Origin: Streptomyces sp. Ru62
GTDB lineage: Bacteria; Actinomycetota; Actinomycetes; Streptomycetales; Streptomycetaceae
NCBI RefSeq assembly: GCF_002920615.1
Contig: NZ_PQSU01000032.1
Coordinates: forward strand, 1-64,000
DNA: 64,000 nt
Direction of reading: 5' to 3'
Shown: positions 34,372 through 43,507 of the stretch, one piece after another
Numbering within the stretch: position 1 is the first letter of the stretch
How the letters are laid out: each line of letters opens with the position of its first letter
Notes under the pieces: model-generated
What the model was told of the DNA's origin: nothing
Databases searched by the model: none
What the model saw: the letters and a program-made list of their open reading frames with translations, nothing else
Program-made: the position numbers and the translations under genes

Positions 34372-35739
34372 ATGAGCAGAGCCCAACAGCCGTCCCGCAG
34401 AACCGTTCTGGCCGTGGCCGTCGCCGCGGCGGTGACCGGCACAGCGGCCCCCGCTGCCGCCGCCGCACCGCGACCCGCCGACACCGACGACCCCGGTCAG
34501 GCGCAGGCCCGCCCGATCGACTACCACTGCTGGACCACGTTCCGCGACTGGCGCTGCGGCACCGTCCAGGGCGCCCGGCCCGTCTCCGGCAGCCGCCCCG
34601 GCGTCGTCATCGGCGCCCCCGCCGGCCGTACCGACTACACCGACCCGCACACCGGGACCACCGCCACCTGGGAGTACGCCACCTGGACCTCCCCGGTGCA
34701 CCGGCTCACCGTGCCCGCGACCGAGGTCATCGCCTCCTGGAACGCGCACACCCCCGCCGGCACCTGGCTCCAGGTCGAGCTGCACGGCACGTACTCCGAC
34801 GGCACCGGGACACCCTGGTACGTGATGGGCCGCTGGGCCGCAGGCGACCAGGACGTCAAGCGGACCTCGGTGGACGACCAGACCGACGGCAAGAGCACGA
34901 TCTGGACGGACACCTTCGCCATCGACGACGCGAGCACCGGTCTGCGCCTGACGTCGTACCGGCTGCGCCTCACCCTCTACCGCCGCCCCGGTACGCACCT
35001 GACCCCGACGGTCTGGCGGCTCGGCGCCATGGGCTCCGACATCCCCGACCGCTTCACCGTGCCCGCCTCCACCCCCGGCCTCGCCCAGGAACTGGCCGTC
35101 CCGCGCTACTCGCAGGAGATCCACAAGGGCCAGTACCCCGAGTACGACAACGGCGGCGAAGCCTGGTGCAGCCCCACCTCCTCACAGATGATCATCGAGT
35201 ACTGGGGCGGCCGGCTCACGCCGGAGCAGCTGTCCTGGGTCGACCCGTCCTACGCCGACCCGCAGGTCTGCCACGCGGCCCGGTTCACCTACGACCACCA
35301 GTACCAGGGCTGTGGCAACTGGCCGTTCAACGCCGCCTACGCGGCCACCTTCGACGGACTGCAGGGCGTGGTCACCCGGCTCGCCTCCCTCACCGACCTG
35401 GAGACGCTGATCGCGGCCGGCATCCCGGCCATAACGTCCCAGTCGTTCCTCAAGCAGGAGCTGACGGGGGCCGGTTACGGCACCTCCGGCCATCTGATGA
35501 CCGTCATCGGCTTCACCGCGGACGGGGACGTGATCGCCAACGACCCCGCCTCGCCGAGCGACGAGGCGGTGCGGCGCGTCTACAAGCGGCGCGAGTGGGA
35601 GAACATCTGGCTCAGGACCAAGCGGTACAACGCCTCCGGCAAGGTCGTCTCCGGCACCGGAGGGGTCTGCTACCTCTACTTCCCGGCCCACCCGACCCCG
35701 CGCCAGCGCAAGGCGCTCGCCGCGGTGGGCGTGTACTGA
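34372..35739 (+). CDS. Secreted C39-like peptidase
   Basis: 455 aa from ATG 34372. The N-terminus SRRTVLAVAVAAAVTG followed by an Ala-rich stretch is a twin-arginine (Tat) signal peptide, cleaved near residue 30. A beta-rich N-domain (about 50-235) precedes the papain-fold C39-like domain with Cys266 (EAWCSPTSSQM), His374 (GHLMTVIGF) and Asp391 (ANDPA), a complete triad. It acts outside the cell on peptide or peptidoglycan cross-links; the substrate is unknown. Folding before export through Tat fits a cysteine enzyme. Related proteins are common in Streptomyces. Confidence 0.88.
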   Translation: MSRAQQPSRRTVLAVAVAAAVTGTAAPAAAAAPRPADTDDPGQAQARPIDYHCWTTFRDWRCGTVQGARPVSGSRPGVVIGAPAGRTDYTDPHTGTTATWEYATWTSPVHRLTVPATEVIASWNAHTPAGTWLQVELHGTYSDGTGTPWYVMGRWAAGDQDVKRTSVDDQTDGKSTIWTDTFAIDDASTGLRLTSYRLRLTLYRRPGTHLTPTVWRLGAMGSDIPDRFTVPASTPGLAQELAVPRYSQEIHKGQYPEYDNGGEAWCSPTSSQMIIEYWGGRLTPEQLSWVDPSYADPQVCHAARFTYDHQYQGCGNWPFNAAYAATFDGLQGVVTRLASLTDLETLIAAGIPAITSQSFLKQELTGAGYGTSGHLMTVIGFTADGDVIANDPASPSDEAVRRVYKRREWENIWLRTKRYNASGKVVSGTGGVCYLYFPAHPTPRQRKALAAVGVY

Positions 35740-35856
35740 GGTCCGGTGGGCGCGGCGTGTGACCAAGCTCATCGCCGCGAACGCCGTCGCGGGTGGCATG
35801 GTGGACGGATGGGTGGGGGATTCCGCCGTATACGTCCGACCTCTGCGAGTAACACC

Positions 35857-35997
35857 ATGACCGCACACCCGGCCACCGCCACCCGCGCCGTCACCGGCGG
35901 CCCCCAGGAAGACGGCCCGAAGATCGTCGAGCACGTCCTGGGCTGGGTCCTCGTCGCGGTGTTCGCGATGCTGGTGACCCAGCTCGGCCTGCTCTGA
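35857..35997 (+). CDS. Small single-span membrane protein
   Basis: 46 aa from ATG 35857. A hydrophilic N-terminus (GGPQEDGPKIVEHV) is followed by one hydrophobic segment GWVLVAVFAMLVTQLGLL to the C-terminus. No Shine-Dalgarno match is strong (AGTAACACC). It lies between the peptidase and the TetR gene on the same strand. Function unknown. Confidence 0.6.
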   Translation: MTAHPATATRAVTGGPQEDGPKIVEHVLGWVLVAVFAMLVTQLGLL

Positions 35998-36097
35998 ACC
36001 GACGCGCACCTGCCTCTGAACGGACCGCTCACGCGCGCGACTTGTTCTGACATACTGCGGCTGTCCCGTCGTACCCAGATCAGGGCCGGTCTTGAAC

Positions 36098-36745
36098 ATG
36101 CCGCAGCAGCGCGCTGTCGTCCGTCCGCGCGGCACCGAGCGCTCCGTGGCGCGCCGCGCCGAACTCATCGCCGTCGGGCGGAAGTTGTTCGCCGACACGT
36201 CCTACGACGCGTTGTCCATGGATGACATCGCCCGCCAGGCGCAGGTGGCCAAGGGCCTGATCTACTACTACTTCCGGTCCAAGCGCGGCTACTACCTCGC
36301 GATCATCGAGGACTCCGTCGCCGACCTGGTCACCTCCGCCGCCGGCGGGGTCCAGCTGCCCGCCGTGGACCGTGTGCACCGCACGATCGACGGCTATCTG
36401 CGCTACGCCGAGCACCACCAGGCCGCCTACCGCACCATCGTCAGCGGCGGCGTCGGCTTCGACACCGAGGTGCAGGCGATCCGGGACGGCGTGCGCGAGG
36501 CGATCGTCACCACGATCGCCGAGGGGGCCTATGGCCGCGCCGGCATCTCCCCGGTGGCCCGGATGGGTCTGCTGTCCTGGGTGTGCAGCGTGGAGGGCGC
36601 CACCCTGGACTGGATCAGCCGCCCCCGGCTGTCCCGCGAGACCATGTGCGAGCTGCTGGTGAAGACGCTGGGCGGGGCCCTGCGCGCCATCGAGGAGCTG
36701 GACCCCGCCCACCCGGCCCCGCCGCCCGCCCGCCGGGACGGCTGA
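36098..36745 (+). CDS. TetR-family transcriptional regulator
   Basis: 215 aa from ATG 36098; a TTG two codons earlier is less likely. TetR HTH at about residues 22-65: ARRAELIAVGRKLFADTSYDALSM, then IARQAQVAKGLIYYYF. The ligand-binding helices follow. It ends 15 bp from the convergent chitinase gene. I recall a pleiotropic antibiotic-affecting TetR regulator (SCO1712) in S. coelicolor with a similar opening, but I cannot confirm orthology. Confidence 0.9.
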   Translation: MPQQRAVVRPRGTERSVARRAELIAVGRKLFADTSYDALSMDDIARQAQVAKGLIYYYFRSKRGYYLAIIEDSVADLVTSAAGGVQLPAVDRVHRTIDGYLRYAEHHQAAYRTIVSGGVGFDTEVQAIRDGVREAIVTTIAEGAYGRAGISPVARMGLLSWVCSVEGATLDWISRPRLSRETMCELLVKTLGGALRAIEELDPAHPAPPPARRDG

Positions 36746-36759
36746 TCCGGGAGGAACCG

Positions 36760-37992
36760 TCAGTTGATCGCCTTGATCAGCTCACCGTTCGCGGTGTCGC
36801 CGCTCAGCTCCCAGAAGAAGGTGCCGCCGAGGCCCTGCTGGTTCTTGTACGTCATCTTCGTGGCGATGGTGGCCGGGGTGTCGTAACTCCACCAGTCGCT
36901 GCCACACTTGGCGTAGGCGGTGCCGCCCACGGTTCCGGTCGCCGGGCACTTGGTCTTGAGCACCTTGTAGTCGTCGATGCCCTGCTCGTACGTCCCGGCC
37001 GCCGGGCCCGTGGCCGTACCGCCGGGGGCCGCCTGGGTGACGCCGGTCCAGCCGCGCCCGTAGAAGCCGATGCCGAGGAGCAGCTTCGAGGCCGGGATGC
37101 CGAGGCCCTTGAGCTTGGCGATCGTCGCCGACGTGTAGTAGTTCGCCTTGGGGATGCCCGAGTAGGAGTTCAGCGGGGAGTGCGGGGCGGTCGGGCCGGT
37201 CGCGTCCCAGGCGCCGAAGTAGTCGTACGTCATCGGGTTGTACCAGTCGACGTACTGGGCGGCGCCGGCGTAGTTCGCCGCGTCGATCTTGCCGCCGCTG
37301 GTGGCGTCCGCGGTGATCGCCGCGGTCACCAGGTTCCCGGAGCCGAACTTCGACCGCAGGGCCGCCATGAGGTTCTTGAACGCCTCGCGTCCGCTGGTGT
37401 CACAGGTGTTGCCGCAGGCGTTCGGGTACTCCCAGTCGATGTCGATACCGTCGAAGACCCCCGCCCACTTGGAGTTCTTCACCAGGTCGTAGCAGGACTG
37501 GGCGAAGGCGGCCGGGTTCTTCGCGGCCTCGCCGAAGCCGCCGGACCAGGTCCAGCCGCCGAAGGACCACAGGACCTTCAGACCGGGGTGCTTCTTCTTC
37601 AGCTTCAGCAGCTGGTTGAAGTTGCCGCGCAGCGGCTGGTCCCAGGTGTCGGCGACGCCGTCGACCGACTCGGCGGCGGTGTAGGCCCGGTCCGTGGCCG
37701 CGTAGGAGTCGCCCATGGCGCACTTGCCGCCGGTGACGTTGCCGAAGGCGTAGTTGATGTGGGTCAGCTTGGCGGCGGAGCCGGAGGTCTCGACGTTCTT
37801 GACGTAGTACTTGCGGTCGTAGGTGCCCCATTCGGTGAAGTAGCCGACGACCTTGGAGCCGGCCGCCAGCCGCGGGGCGCTCGGGGCCGCCGCGGTCGCC
37901 GTGCCCGTCCCGGCCAGCAGGCCGGCGCCGAGGGCGGCGGTACACGCGGCCGAGACGAGGGCCCGGACGAGGGAGCGGTGGGGAGTGTGCAT
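36760..37992 (-). CDS. chiD: Secreted GH18 chitinase (ChiD type)
   Basis: 410 aa. Signal peptide about residues 1-36 (ending in TATAAA). The GH18 catalytic domain fills the rest with the signature FDGIDIDWEYP, giving Asp181, Asp184, Asp186 and the acid Glu188, plus LTHINYAFGNV and SFGGW. There is no carbohydrate-binding or FnIII domain. Secreted enzyme that hydrolyses chitin. A chitinase-type promoter with two DasR-like boxes stands 73-115 nt upstream. Order with the acyl-CoA dehydrogenase gene agrees with my memory of S. coelicolor chiD (SCO1429). Confidence 0.94.
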   Translation of the reverse strand: MHTPHRSLVRALVSAACTAALGAGLLAGTGTATAAAPSAPRLAAGSKVVGYFTEWGTYDRKYYVKNVETSGSAAKLTHINYAFGNVTGGKCAMGDSYAATDRAYTAAESVDGVADTWDQPLRGNFNQLLKLKKKHPGLKVLWSFGGWTWSGGFGEAAKNPAAFAQSCYDLVKNSKWAGVFDGIDIDWEYPNACGNTCDTSGREAFKNLMAALRSKFGSGNLVTAAITADATSGGKIDAANYAGAAQYVDWYNPMTYDYFGAWDATGPTAPHSPLNSYSGIPKANYYTSATIAKLKGLGIPASKLLLGIGFYGRGWTGVTQAAPGGTATGPAAGTYEQGIDDYKVLKTKCPATGTVGGTAYAKCGSDWWSYDTPATIATKMTYKNQQGLGGTFFWELSGDTANGELIKAIN

Positions 37993-38064
37993 TCGGGTGT
38001 CTCCTCGTGGGGGAGAGGGGAACGCGCGCCGATTGGCATGAACGCGGTAAAGCGTTGGTCATGC

Positions 38065-38107
38065 ACCCTAGGAGGACTAGACCAGTAGGTCAATGGTTCG
38101 GACCAAT
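38065..38107 (-). promoter_or_regulatory. Chitinase promoter with two DasR-like boxes
   Basis: Reading leftward, TTGACC (complement of 38088-38093) and TAGGGT (38065-38070) are 17 bp apart. Boxes ATTGGTCCGAACCATT (38092-38107) and ACTGGTCTAGTCC (38074-38086) resemble the dre operator of the GlcNAc-responsive repressor DasR. The rest of the 331-bp gap to the acyl-CoA dehydrogenase gene has no ORF that I support. Confidence 0.88.
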
Positions 38108-38323
38108 ATCGCCGCTGCGCACGGCTCCGACTGGACTCCTGAAGTAAGCGGTCGTTAACTGGTGACGGGAGGTCGCTGATCGGGCATACTCACTGCGCAT
38201 GCCGCTGGTCAGCAGCTTCCGAGACCCGGGAGCGGGCGCCTTCGGCGAAGCGCGATACCAGGCGGAGCCGCCCCCCACCCCGGGCCGGACCGCCGGTGCC
38301 CGAACAGGGAGGAGCCCGACGCC

Positions 38324-39496
38324 ATGTCCGACCGCGACCCGCAGCCGGTGGAGCGTCAACTGCCGACGGAAGAGGCGAGGGATCTGCTCGCCCTCGTCCG
38401 GGAGATCGCCCAGCGCGAGATCGCGCCCGGGGCCGCCGAGGAGGAGGACGCGGGACGCTTCCCGCGCGAGATCTTCACTCTGCTCTCCGAATCAGGGCTG
38501 CTGGGCCTGCCGTACCCCTCGGAGTACGGCGGCGGCGACCAGCCCTACGAGGTCTATCTCCAGGTCCTGGAGGAGCTGGCCGCGGCCCGGCTCACCGTCG
38601 GCCTCGGCGTCAGCGTCCACACGCTCGCCTCCTACGCCCTCGCCACCTACGGCACCAAGCAGCAGCAGGTCGAGCACCTGCCCGCGATGCTGGGCGGCGG
38701 CCTGCTCGGCGCGTACTGCCTGTCCGAGCCGTCCTCCGGTTCGGACGCCGCCTCCCTGCGCACCAAGGCCGTCCGGGAGGGCGACCGCTGGGTGATCGAC
38801 GGCACCAAGGCCTGGATCACGCACGGCGGCATCGCCGACTTCTACACCGTGATGGCCCGCACCGGAGAGGACGGCCCGCGCGGAATCACCGCCTTCCTCG
38901 TGCCCGGCGACGCCCCCGGCCTGAGCGGTGCCGCGCCGGAGAAGAAGATGGGCCTGAAGGGCTCACCCACCGCGCAGGTGCACCTCGACGGCGTCCGCGT
39001 CCCGGACGACCGGCGCATCGGCGAGGAGGGCCAGGGCTTCTCGATCGCCCTGGCGGCGCTCGACTCGGGCCGGCTCGGCATCGCGGCCTGCGCCATCGGC
39101 CTCGCCCAGGCCGCACTGGACGAGGCGGTCCGCTACGCCACCCAGCGCCGCCAGTTCGGCAGGCCCGTCGCCGACTTCCAGGGTCTGCGCTTCATGATCG
39201 CCGACATGGCCACGCAGATCGAGGCCGGCCGCGCGCTGTACCTCGCCGCCGCCCGGCTGCGGGACGCGGGCAGGCCGTTCGCCAAGCAGGCCGCCATGGC
39301 CAAGCTGCACTGCACCGACACCGCCATGAAGGTCACCACGGACGCGGTGCAGATAATGGGCGGCTACGGCTACACCGCCGACTTCCCGGCCGAGCGCTAT
39401 ATGCGCGAGGCCAAGGTCCTGCAGATCGTCGAGGGCACCAACCAGATCCAGCGGATGGTCATCGCCCGTCACGTGGCGGGGCCAGAAGGTCGCTGA
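38324..39496 (+). CDS. Acyl-CoA dehydrogenase
   Basis: 390 aa, typical length. N-terminal helical domain, beta middle domain with CLSEPSSGSDAASLRTKAV (substrate and FAD loop, about residues 130-150) and WITHGG, and a C-terminal helical domain ending in IVEGTNQIQRMVIARHVAG. YGYTADFPAERYMREAKVL is the typical C-terminal block with the active-site region. It oxidises acyl-CoA to enoyl-CoA, passing electrons to ETF. The chain-length class (butyryl-like or branched) cannot be fixed. The last 38 nt overlap a small gene on the other strand. Confidence 0.94.
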   Translation: MSDRDPQPVERQLPTEEARDLLALVREIAQREIAPGAAEEEDAGRFPREIFTLLSESGLLGLPYPSEYGGGDQPYEVYLQVLEELAAARLTVGLGVSVHTLASYALATYGTKQQQVEHLPAMLGGGLLGAYCLSEPSSGSDAASLRTKAVREGDRWVIDGTKAWITHGGIADFYTVMARTGEDGPRGITAFLVPGDAPGLSGAAPEKKMGLKGSPTAQVHLDGVRVPDDRRIGEEGQGFSIALAALDSGRLGIAACAIGLAQAALDEAVRYATQRRQFGRPVADFQGLRFMIADMATQIEAGRALYLAAARLRDAGRPFAKQAAMAKLHCTDTAMKVTTDAVQIMGGYGYTADFPAERYMREAKVLQIVEGTNQIQRMVIARHVAGPEGR

Positions 39497-39701
39497 ACTG
39501 GCCCGTGAGCACCGTCGGGGCCGCCAGCCTGACCCACTCCGGGTCATGGCGGCCCGGCAGGGTACGGCCGCGGTCGGCCCAGGTCCGCATGAGGTCGCGG
39601 TAGATGGGCGGGTCCGGCGGCGCGGCCGGCGGAACCGATTCTCCGGGGCGGGGGACGAAGATACGGCGCTGACGCCCGGTTGCCGAGTACGTGGGGGTCA
39701 T
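39459..39701 (-). CDS. Small basic hypothetical protein, 80 aa
   Basis: 80 aa from ATG (complement of 39699-39701). Basic and Pro/Arg-rich, with YRDLMRTWADRGRTLPG and DPEWVRLAAP in the second half and no membrane or signal segment. It overlaps the 3' end of the acyl-CoA dehydrogenase gene by 38 bp. It looks more protein-like than a random antisense frame, yet the ribosome site is weak. Function unknown. Confidence 0.45.
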   Translation of the reverse strand: MTPTYSATGRQRRIFVPRPGESVPPAAPPDPPIYRDLMRTWADRGRTLPGRHDPEWVRLAAPTVLTGQFSDLLAPPRDGR

Positions 39702-40146
39702 ACCAGGGCAACGCGGCGACGGCCGGGCAGGTCACCCTCCCACGGAATCGAGCTTCAGTTCATCCCCGTCCGGGTCCCTCCCCAGGCACCCGCACGACGG
39801 CTGACGCACCGTCAACTCATCGTCGCCCAGGGTCGTGTGCGACCGCCGGCCTTCCCGTACCGCTCGACGAGCACCCCGAGCACGGATGCGCCCCGCCGGG
39901 CGTCATGCCGTACAGCTGCGAGGGCGATGCGCCGCACCCGGGAAGTGACGTCGGGCGCGACCGACCGCCTGGAGACGGCGACTCCTGTGCAGCGCCCGGC
40001 GGCACGTGATCGTCATGCTGGGCGTCGCCTGCTGCCGGGCGTGCGCGAGGAGGTCGCCGTTTCCGTGGGACCCGGACACGCTGATCCCGCGCCACGGCGG
40101 CCGGCGTGCCCGGCAAGGCGCGTACGAGTGGGCGGGGTGAGCCGGC
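39702..40146. other. 445-bp gap, nothing recognised
   Basis: The stretch has open frames on both strands, but codon pattern and composition do not favour any. No hairpin, repeat or operator stands out. Confidence 0.5.
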
Positions 40147-40581
40147 TCAGGCGGCCTGGCGGCGCATCGACGGCACGCGCATCGGGCGCGAGCCCGGGCC
40201 GCCGACGTGCGAGAAGGGCTGCGTCCGCCAGTTCAGACCCTGGGGAAGCGTGAGCAGCAGGGCGGTGTCCTGCTCCTGCGGCTCGAAGGATTCGTCCGCG
40301 GGGCGGGCGTCGGCCGCCGCACGGCCGGTGCCCGCGCACACCGTGAGCCCGAACGGGTTCCACGGCGAGGCGCACAGCGCGTGCTCCGGCAGCACCTCCT
40401 CGTCCGCCAGCAGCGCGATCGGCTGCGCGCAGTCCGGGCAGATCACCCGGTACATCTCGAAGGTGTCGTAGGCGTCCAGATCGTCTTCGAAGGCGTCGGG
40501 TTCGACGCCCTCCGGCTCGGGTTCGGCGACCGACTGCCGGTGCGTGGACGCGGATCGACCAGGGCGATGGGTACTCTGCAT
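40147..40581 (-). CDS. Cysteine-rich hypothetical protein
   Basis: 144 aa from ATG (complement of 40579-40581), with AGGGGGAG 6 nt upstream. After an acidic N-terminal segment, residues 44-72 contain YRVICPDCAQPIALLADEE, then HALCASPW and TVCAG; the CPDC pair and later cysteines suggest a small zinc ribbon. The C-terminal part is unstructured. It faces the Lrp gene across a 203-bp gap (40582-40784). No known family can be named. Confidence 0.75.
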   Translation of the reverse strand: MQSTHRPGRSASTHRQSVAEPEPEGVEPDAFEDDLDAYDTFEMYRVICPDCAQPIALLADEEVLPEHALCASPWNPFGLTVCAGTGRAAADARPADESFEPQEQDTALLLTLPQGLNWRTQPFSHVGGPGSRPMRVPSMRRQAA

Positions 40582-40784
40582 GGGATTCTCCCCCTAAGGC
40601 TGGGCCGTGAAGGCGCTGCGGCCTCGACCACAGCAAGCACTTCCCGTCCGCCCTCGGCGGTAATCACGAGGACATCACGGAGCCTGTGTTCGAGACGTGT
40701 GGTCTTCGTCACATGCCGTGTGCAGGTGCCCGTCCCGGTGCATTTTCTCCCGAACAGGCAATGACCTGCACCTCTGAGGTATCC

Positions 40785-41258
40785 GTGGAGATCAAGCGCA
40801 CTGTAGGTTTTGGCGGCATGGAGGAGCTGGACCGTCAGATCGTGCAGCTGCTCGTCAAGGACGGGCGGATGAGCTACACCGACCTGGGCAAGGCCACGGG
40901 CCTGTCCACGTCGGCCGTGCACCAGCGGGTGCGCAGGCTGGAGCAGCGTGGCGTCATCCGCGGCTACGCCGCGGTGGTCGACCCCGAGGCCGTCGGGCTG
41001 CCGCTCACCGCGTTCATCTCGGTGAAGCCGTTCGACCCCAGTGCCCCCGACGACATCGCCGACCGCCTCGCCGGGGTCCCCGAGATCGAGGCGTGCCACA
41101 GCGTGGCGGGCGACGAGAACTACATCCTCAAGGTGCGCGTGTCCACCCCGCACGAACTGGAGGAACTGCTGGCCCGGCTGCGCTCGCTGGCAGGGGTCTC
41201 GACGCGGACGACGGTGGTCCTCTCGACACCGTACGAGGCCCGGCCGCCGAAGATCTGA
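40785..41258 (+). CDS. Lrp/AsnC-family transcriptional regulator, second copy
   Basis: 157 aa from GTG 40785 with TGAGG 5 nt upstream. ATG 40818 (MEELDRQIVQLL) is the alternative and would give the usual Lrp N-terminus; ATG 40761 is a longer option. Winged HTH (about residues 12-65: EELDRQIVQLLVKDGRM, then TGLSTSAVHQRVRRL) and RAM domain (about 75-150, with VPEIEACHSVAGDENYILKV). It is 82 nt upstream of the amidohydrolase gene on the same strand and may control it. Confidence 0.9.
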   Translation: MEIKRTVGFGGMEELDRQIVQLLVKDGRMSYTDLGKATGLSTSAVHQRVRRLEQRGVIRGYAAVVDPEAVGLPLTAFISVKPFDPSAPDDIADRLAGVPEIEACHSVAGDENYILKVRVSTPHELEELLARLRSLAGVSTRTTVVLSTPYEARPPKI

Positions 41259-41340
41259 CAGCCGCCGTGCCGACCGCGCCGGGTGCCGTGCGGGCGCCCC
41301 GGGTGCGCCTCTGCCCCGGCGCCAGGAGAAACTGTCGGCC

Positions 41341-42948
41341 ATGAGCAACCGCACCGCCGAGCCCCCCGAGACCGTCCTGCTCCGCCGCGGCGAGGTCCAC
41401 AGCCCCGCGGACCCCTTCGCGACGGCGATGGTCGTCGAGGCGGGCCATGTCGCCTGGGTCGGCTCCGAAGGCGCGGCCGACGCCTTCGCCGACGGCGTGG
41501 ACGAGGTGGTCGATCTCGACGGCGCCCTGGTCACCCCCGCCTTCACCGACGCCCATGTGCACACCACCGCCACCGGCCTCGCCCTGACCGGTCTCGACCT
41601 GTCCGGCGCCCCCTCCCTGGAGGCCGCCCTCGCCCGGGTCCGCGAGTTCGCCGCCGCCCGCCCCGACGACCGGGTCCTGCTGGGGCACGGCTGGGACGCC
41701 GCCCGCTGGCCCGGCGGCCGGCCGCCGACCCGCGCGGAGCTGGACGAGGCCACCGGCGGACGCCCGCTGTACCTGTCCCGCATCGACGTGCACTCGGCGG
41801 TCGTCAGCACCGCCCTGCTGGACCTGGTCGCCGCCGACGTCCCGCGCGAGGACGGCCCGCTCACCAAGGACGCCCACCACGCCGTCCGCGAGGCCGCCCT
41901 CGCCGCCATCACCCCCGCCCAGCGCGCCGAGGCCCAGCGCACCGCCCTGGCGCACGCGGCCTCCCTCGGCATCGGCACCGTGCACGAGTGCGGCGGCCCA
42001 CGGATCTCCTCCGAGGACGACTTCACCGGCCTGCTGCGGCTCGCCACCGAGGTGCCGGGCCCCCGCGTCGTGGGTTACTGGGCGGAAGAGGACACCGCGA
42101 AGGCCCGCGAACTGGGTGCGACCGGCGCCGCGGGCGACCTCTTCGCCGACGGCGCCCTCGGCTCGCACACCGCCTGCCTGCACGAGCCGTACGCCGACGC
42201 CGGCCACAGCGGCACCGCCTACCTGGACGCCGACGCCGTCGCCGCCCACGTCGTGGCCTGCACCGAGGCGGGCCTCCAGGCCGGCTTCCACGCCATCGGC
42301 GACGCCGCCGTGGCCACCGTGGTGGAGGGCGTGCGCGCCGCCGCCGAGAAGGTGGGCCTCGCCCGGATCCGCGCCGCCCGGCACCGAGTCGAGCACGCCG
42401 AGATGCTCACCCCCGACACCGTCGCCGGCTTCGCCGAGCTGGGCCTGATCGCCTCCGTCCAGCCCGCCTTCGACGCGCTGTGGGGTGGCGAGGACGGCAT
42501 GTACGCCCGGCGCCTGGGGGCGGAGCGGGCCCGCACCCTCAACCCGTTCGCCGCCCTGCTCCGCTCCGGTGTACCGCTCGCGTTCGGCTCCGACAGCCCG
42601 GTCACCCCGCTCGACCCCTGGGGCACGGTCCGTGCCGCCGCCTTCCACCGCACGCCCGAGCACCGCATCTCCGTCCGCGCCGCCTTCACCGCGCACACGC
42701 GCGGCGGCTGGCGCGCCGTCGGCCGCGACGACGCGGGTGTCCTGGTCCCGGGCGCCCCCGCCGACTACGCCGTCTGGCGCACCGACGAGCTGATCGTCCA
42801 GGCCCCCGACGACCGGGTCGCCCGCTGGTCCACCGATCCGCGCTCCGGCACGCCCGGCCTGCCCGACCTCACTCCGGGCCGTGACCTGCCGGTCTGCCTG
42901 CGGACCGTGGTCGGCGGGCGGACGGTGTTCGTACGGCCGGGCGAGTGA
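41341..42948 (+). CDS. YtcJ-type metal-dependent amidohydrolase
   Basis: 535 aa from ATG 41341; an open frame continues upstream but only this start gives the family N-terminus VLLRRGEVHSPADP. TIM-barrel amidohydrolase motifs: FTDAHVHTT (metal His pair, about residues 68-76), GFHAIGDAAV, RHRVEHAEML and FGSDSPVTPLDPW (catalytic Asp). It hydrolyses an unidentified amide, possibly N-substituted formamide, as in AepA/YtcJ relatives. Adjacent Lrp gene upstream. It ends before a 559-bp gap. Confidence 0.88.
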   Translation: MSNRTAEPPETVLLRRGEVHSPADPFATAMVVEAGHVAWVGSEGAADAFADGVDEVVDLDGALVTPAFTDAHVHTTATGLALTGLDLSGAPSLEAALARVREFAAARPDDRVLLGHGWDAARWPGGRPPTRAELDEATGGRPLYLSRIDVHSAVVSTALLDLVAADVPREDGPLTKDAHHAVREAALAAITPAQRAEAQRTALAHAASLGIGTVHECGGPRISSEDDFTGLLRLATEVPGPRVVGYWAEEDTAKARELGATGAAGDLFADGALGSHTACLHEPYADAGHSGTAYLDADAVAAHVVACTEAGLQAGFHAIGDAAVATVVEGVRAAAEKVGLARIRAARHRVEHAEMLTPDTVAGFAELGLIASVQPAFDALWGGEDGMYARRLGAERARTLNPFAALLRSGVPLAFGSDSPVTPLDPWGTVRAAAFHRTPEHRISVRAAFTAHTRGGWRAVGRDDAGVLVPGAPADYAVWRTDELIVQAPDDRVARWSTDPRSGTPGLPDLTPGRDLPVCLRTVVGGRTVFVRPGE

Positions 42949-43507
42949 TCTCCCGGGGTGGCGTGGGCCGCCCCGGCCGCCGGGGCCCCGCCGCCCCACC
43001 TGCGCATCCTCCCCACCGGCCGCGCCACCGGTGCCGTCCGCGCACTTCAGAGGGCTGTTGACAGTCGGCGGCCAGGGGCCGGTAGGTTCGTCCGAGTCCA
43101 CCACCGGACGCCCGACCGGGGGACGTTCAGCCGACTCGTCGCAGCGCCGCTGGGTCAGGGACGGTGTGCCGCACCGGAGCACCGTCGCTGGGAGCCAGGC
43201 TCAGCGCCCGCGCCGACGAGGGGAACGTTCTCGCGGGTCGGCCAGGTGTGACCCGGGTGGGGCCCGGGCGCTCAGTAGACAACGGCTTCCGGTCGACCCG
43301 CAGCCAGCGGGTCCCGGGTCGGACCGAAGGGCGCCGGGCCCCCATCCGTCGTGGTACGAAGATGTTCAGCACGTGGTGGAAAAGTACCGAAAAGTTCCTT
43401 CTTACCCCGCTCTTGTGGAACCGACACCACCATACGAACGCGCTGTCACCTCTTCCCAGGCCGCGGCCACTATGGTGGACCCCTGCGTACGACATGAAGG
43501 GGCAGCA
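42949..43507. promoter_or_regulatory. 559-bp gap upstream of ppm1, likely promoter at 3' end
   Basis: Composition becomes less GC-rich from about 43350 to 43440, as expected for a promoter, and a GAAGGGG ribosome site lies just before GTG 43508. A 49-aa frame from ATG 43363 with WW and poly-His stretches is not supported by composition. I see no gene in the rest. Confidence 0.4.

Noticed and set aside
36092..36097. TTG start for the TetR gene at 36092
   Set aside because: ATG 36098 two codons later is preferred; TTG starts are rare and bring no extra conserved sequence.
39546..40253. Long plus-strand frame opposite the small hypothetical and the Cys-rich gene
   Set aside because: Arg/Pro/Ala-rich shadow of high-GC DNA, with no start signal and no domain.
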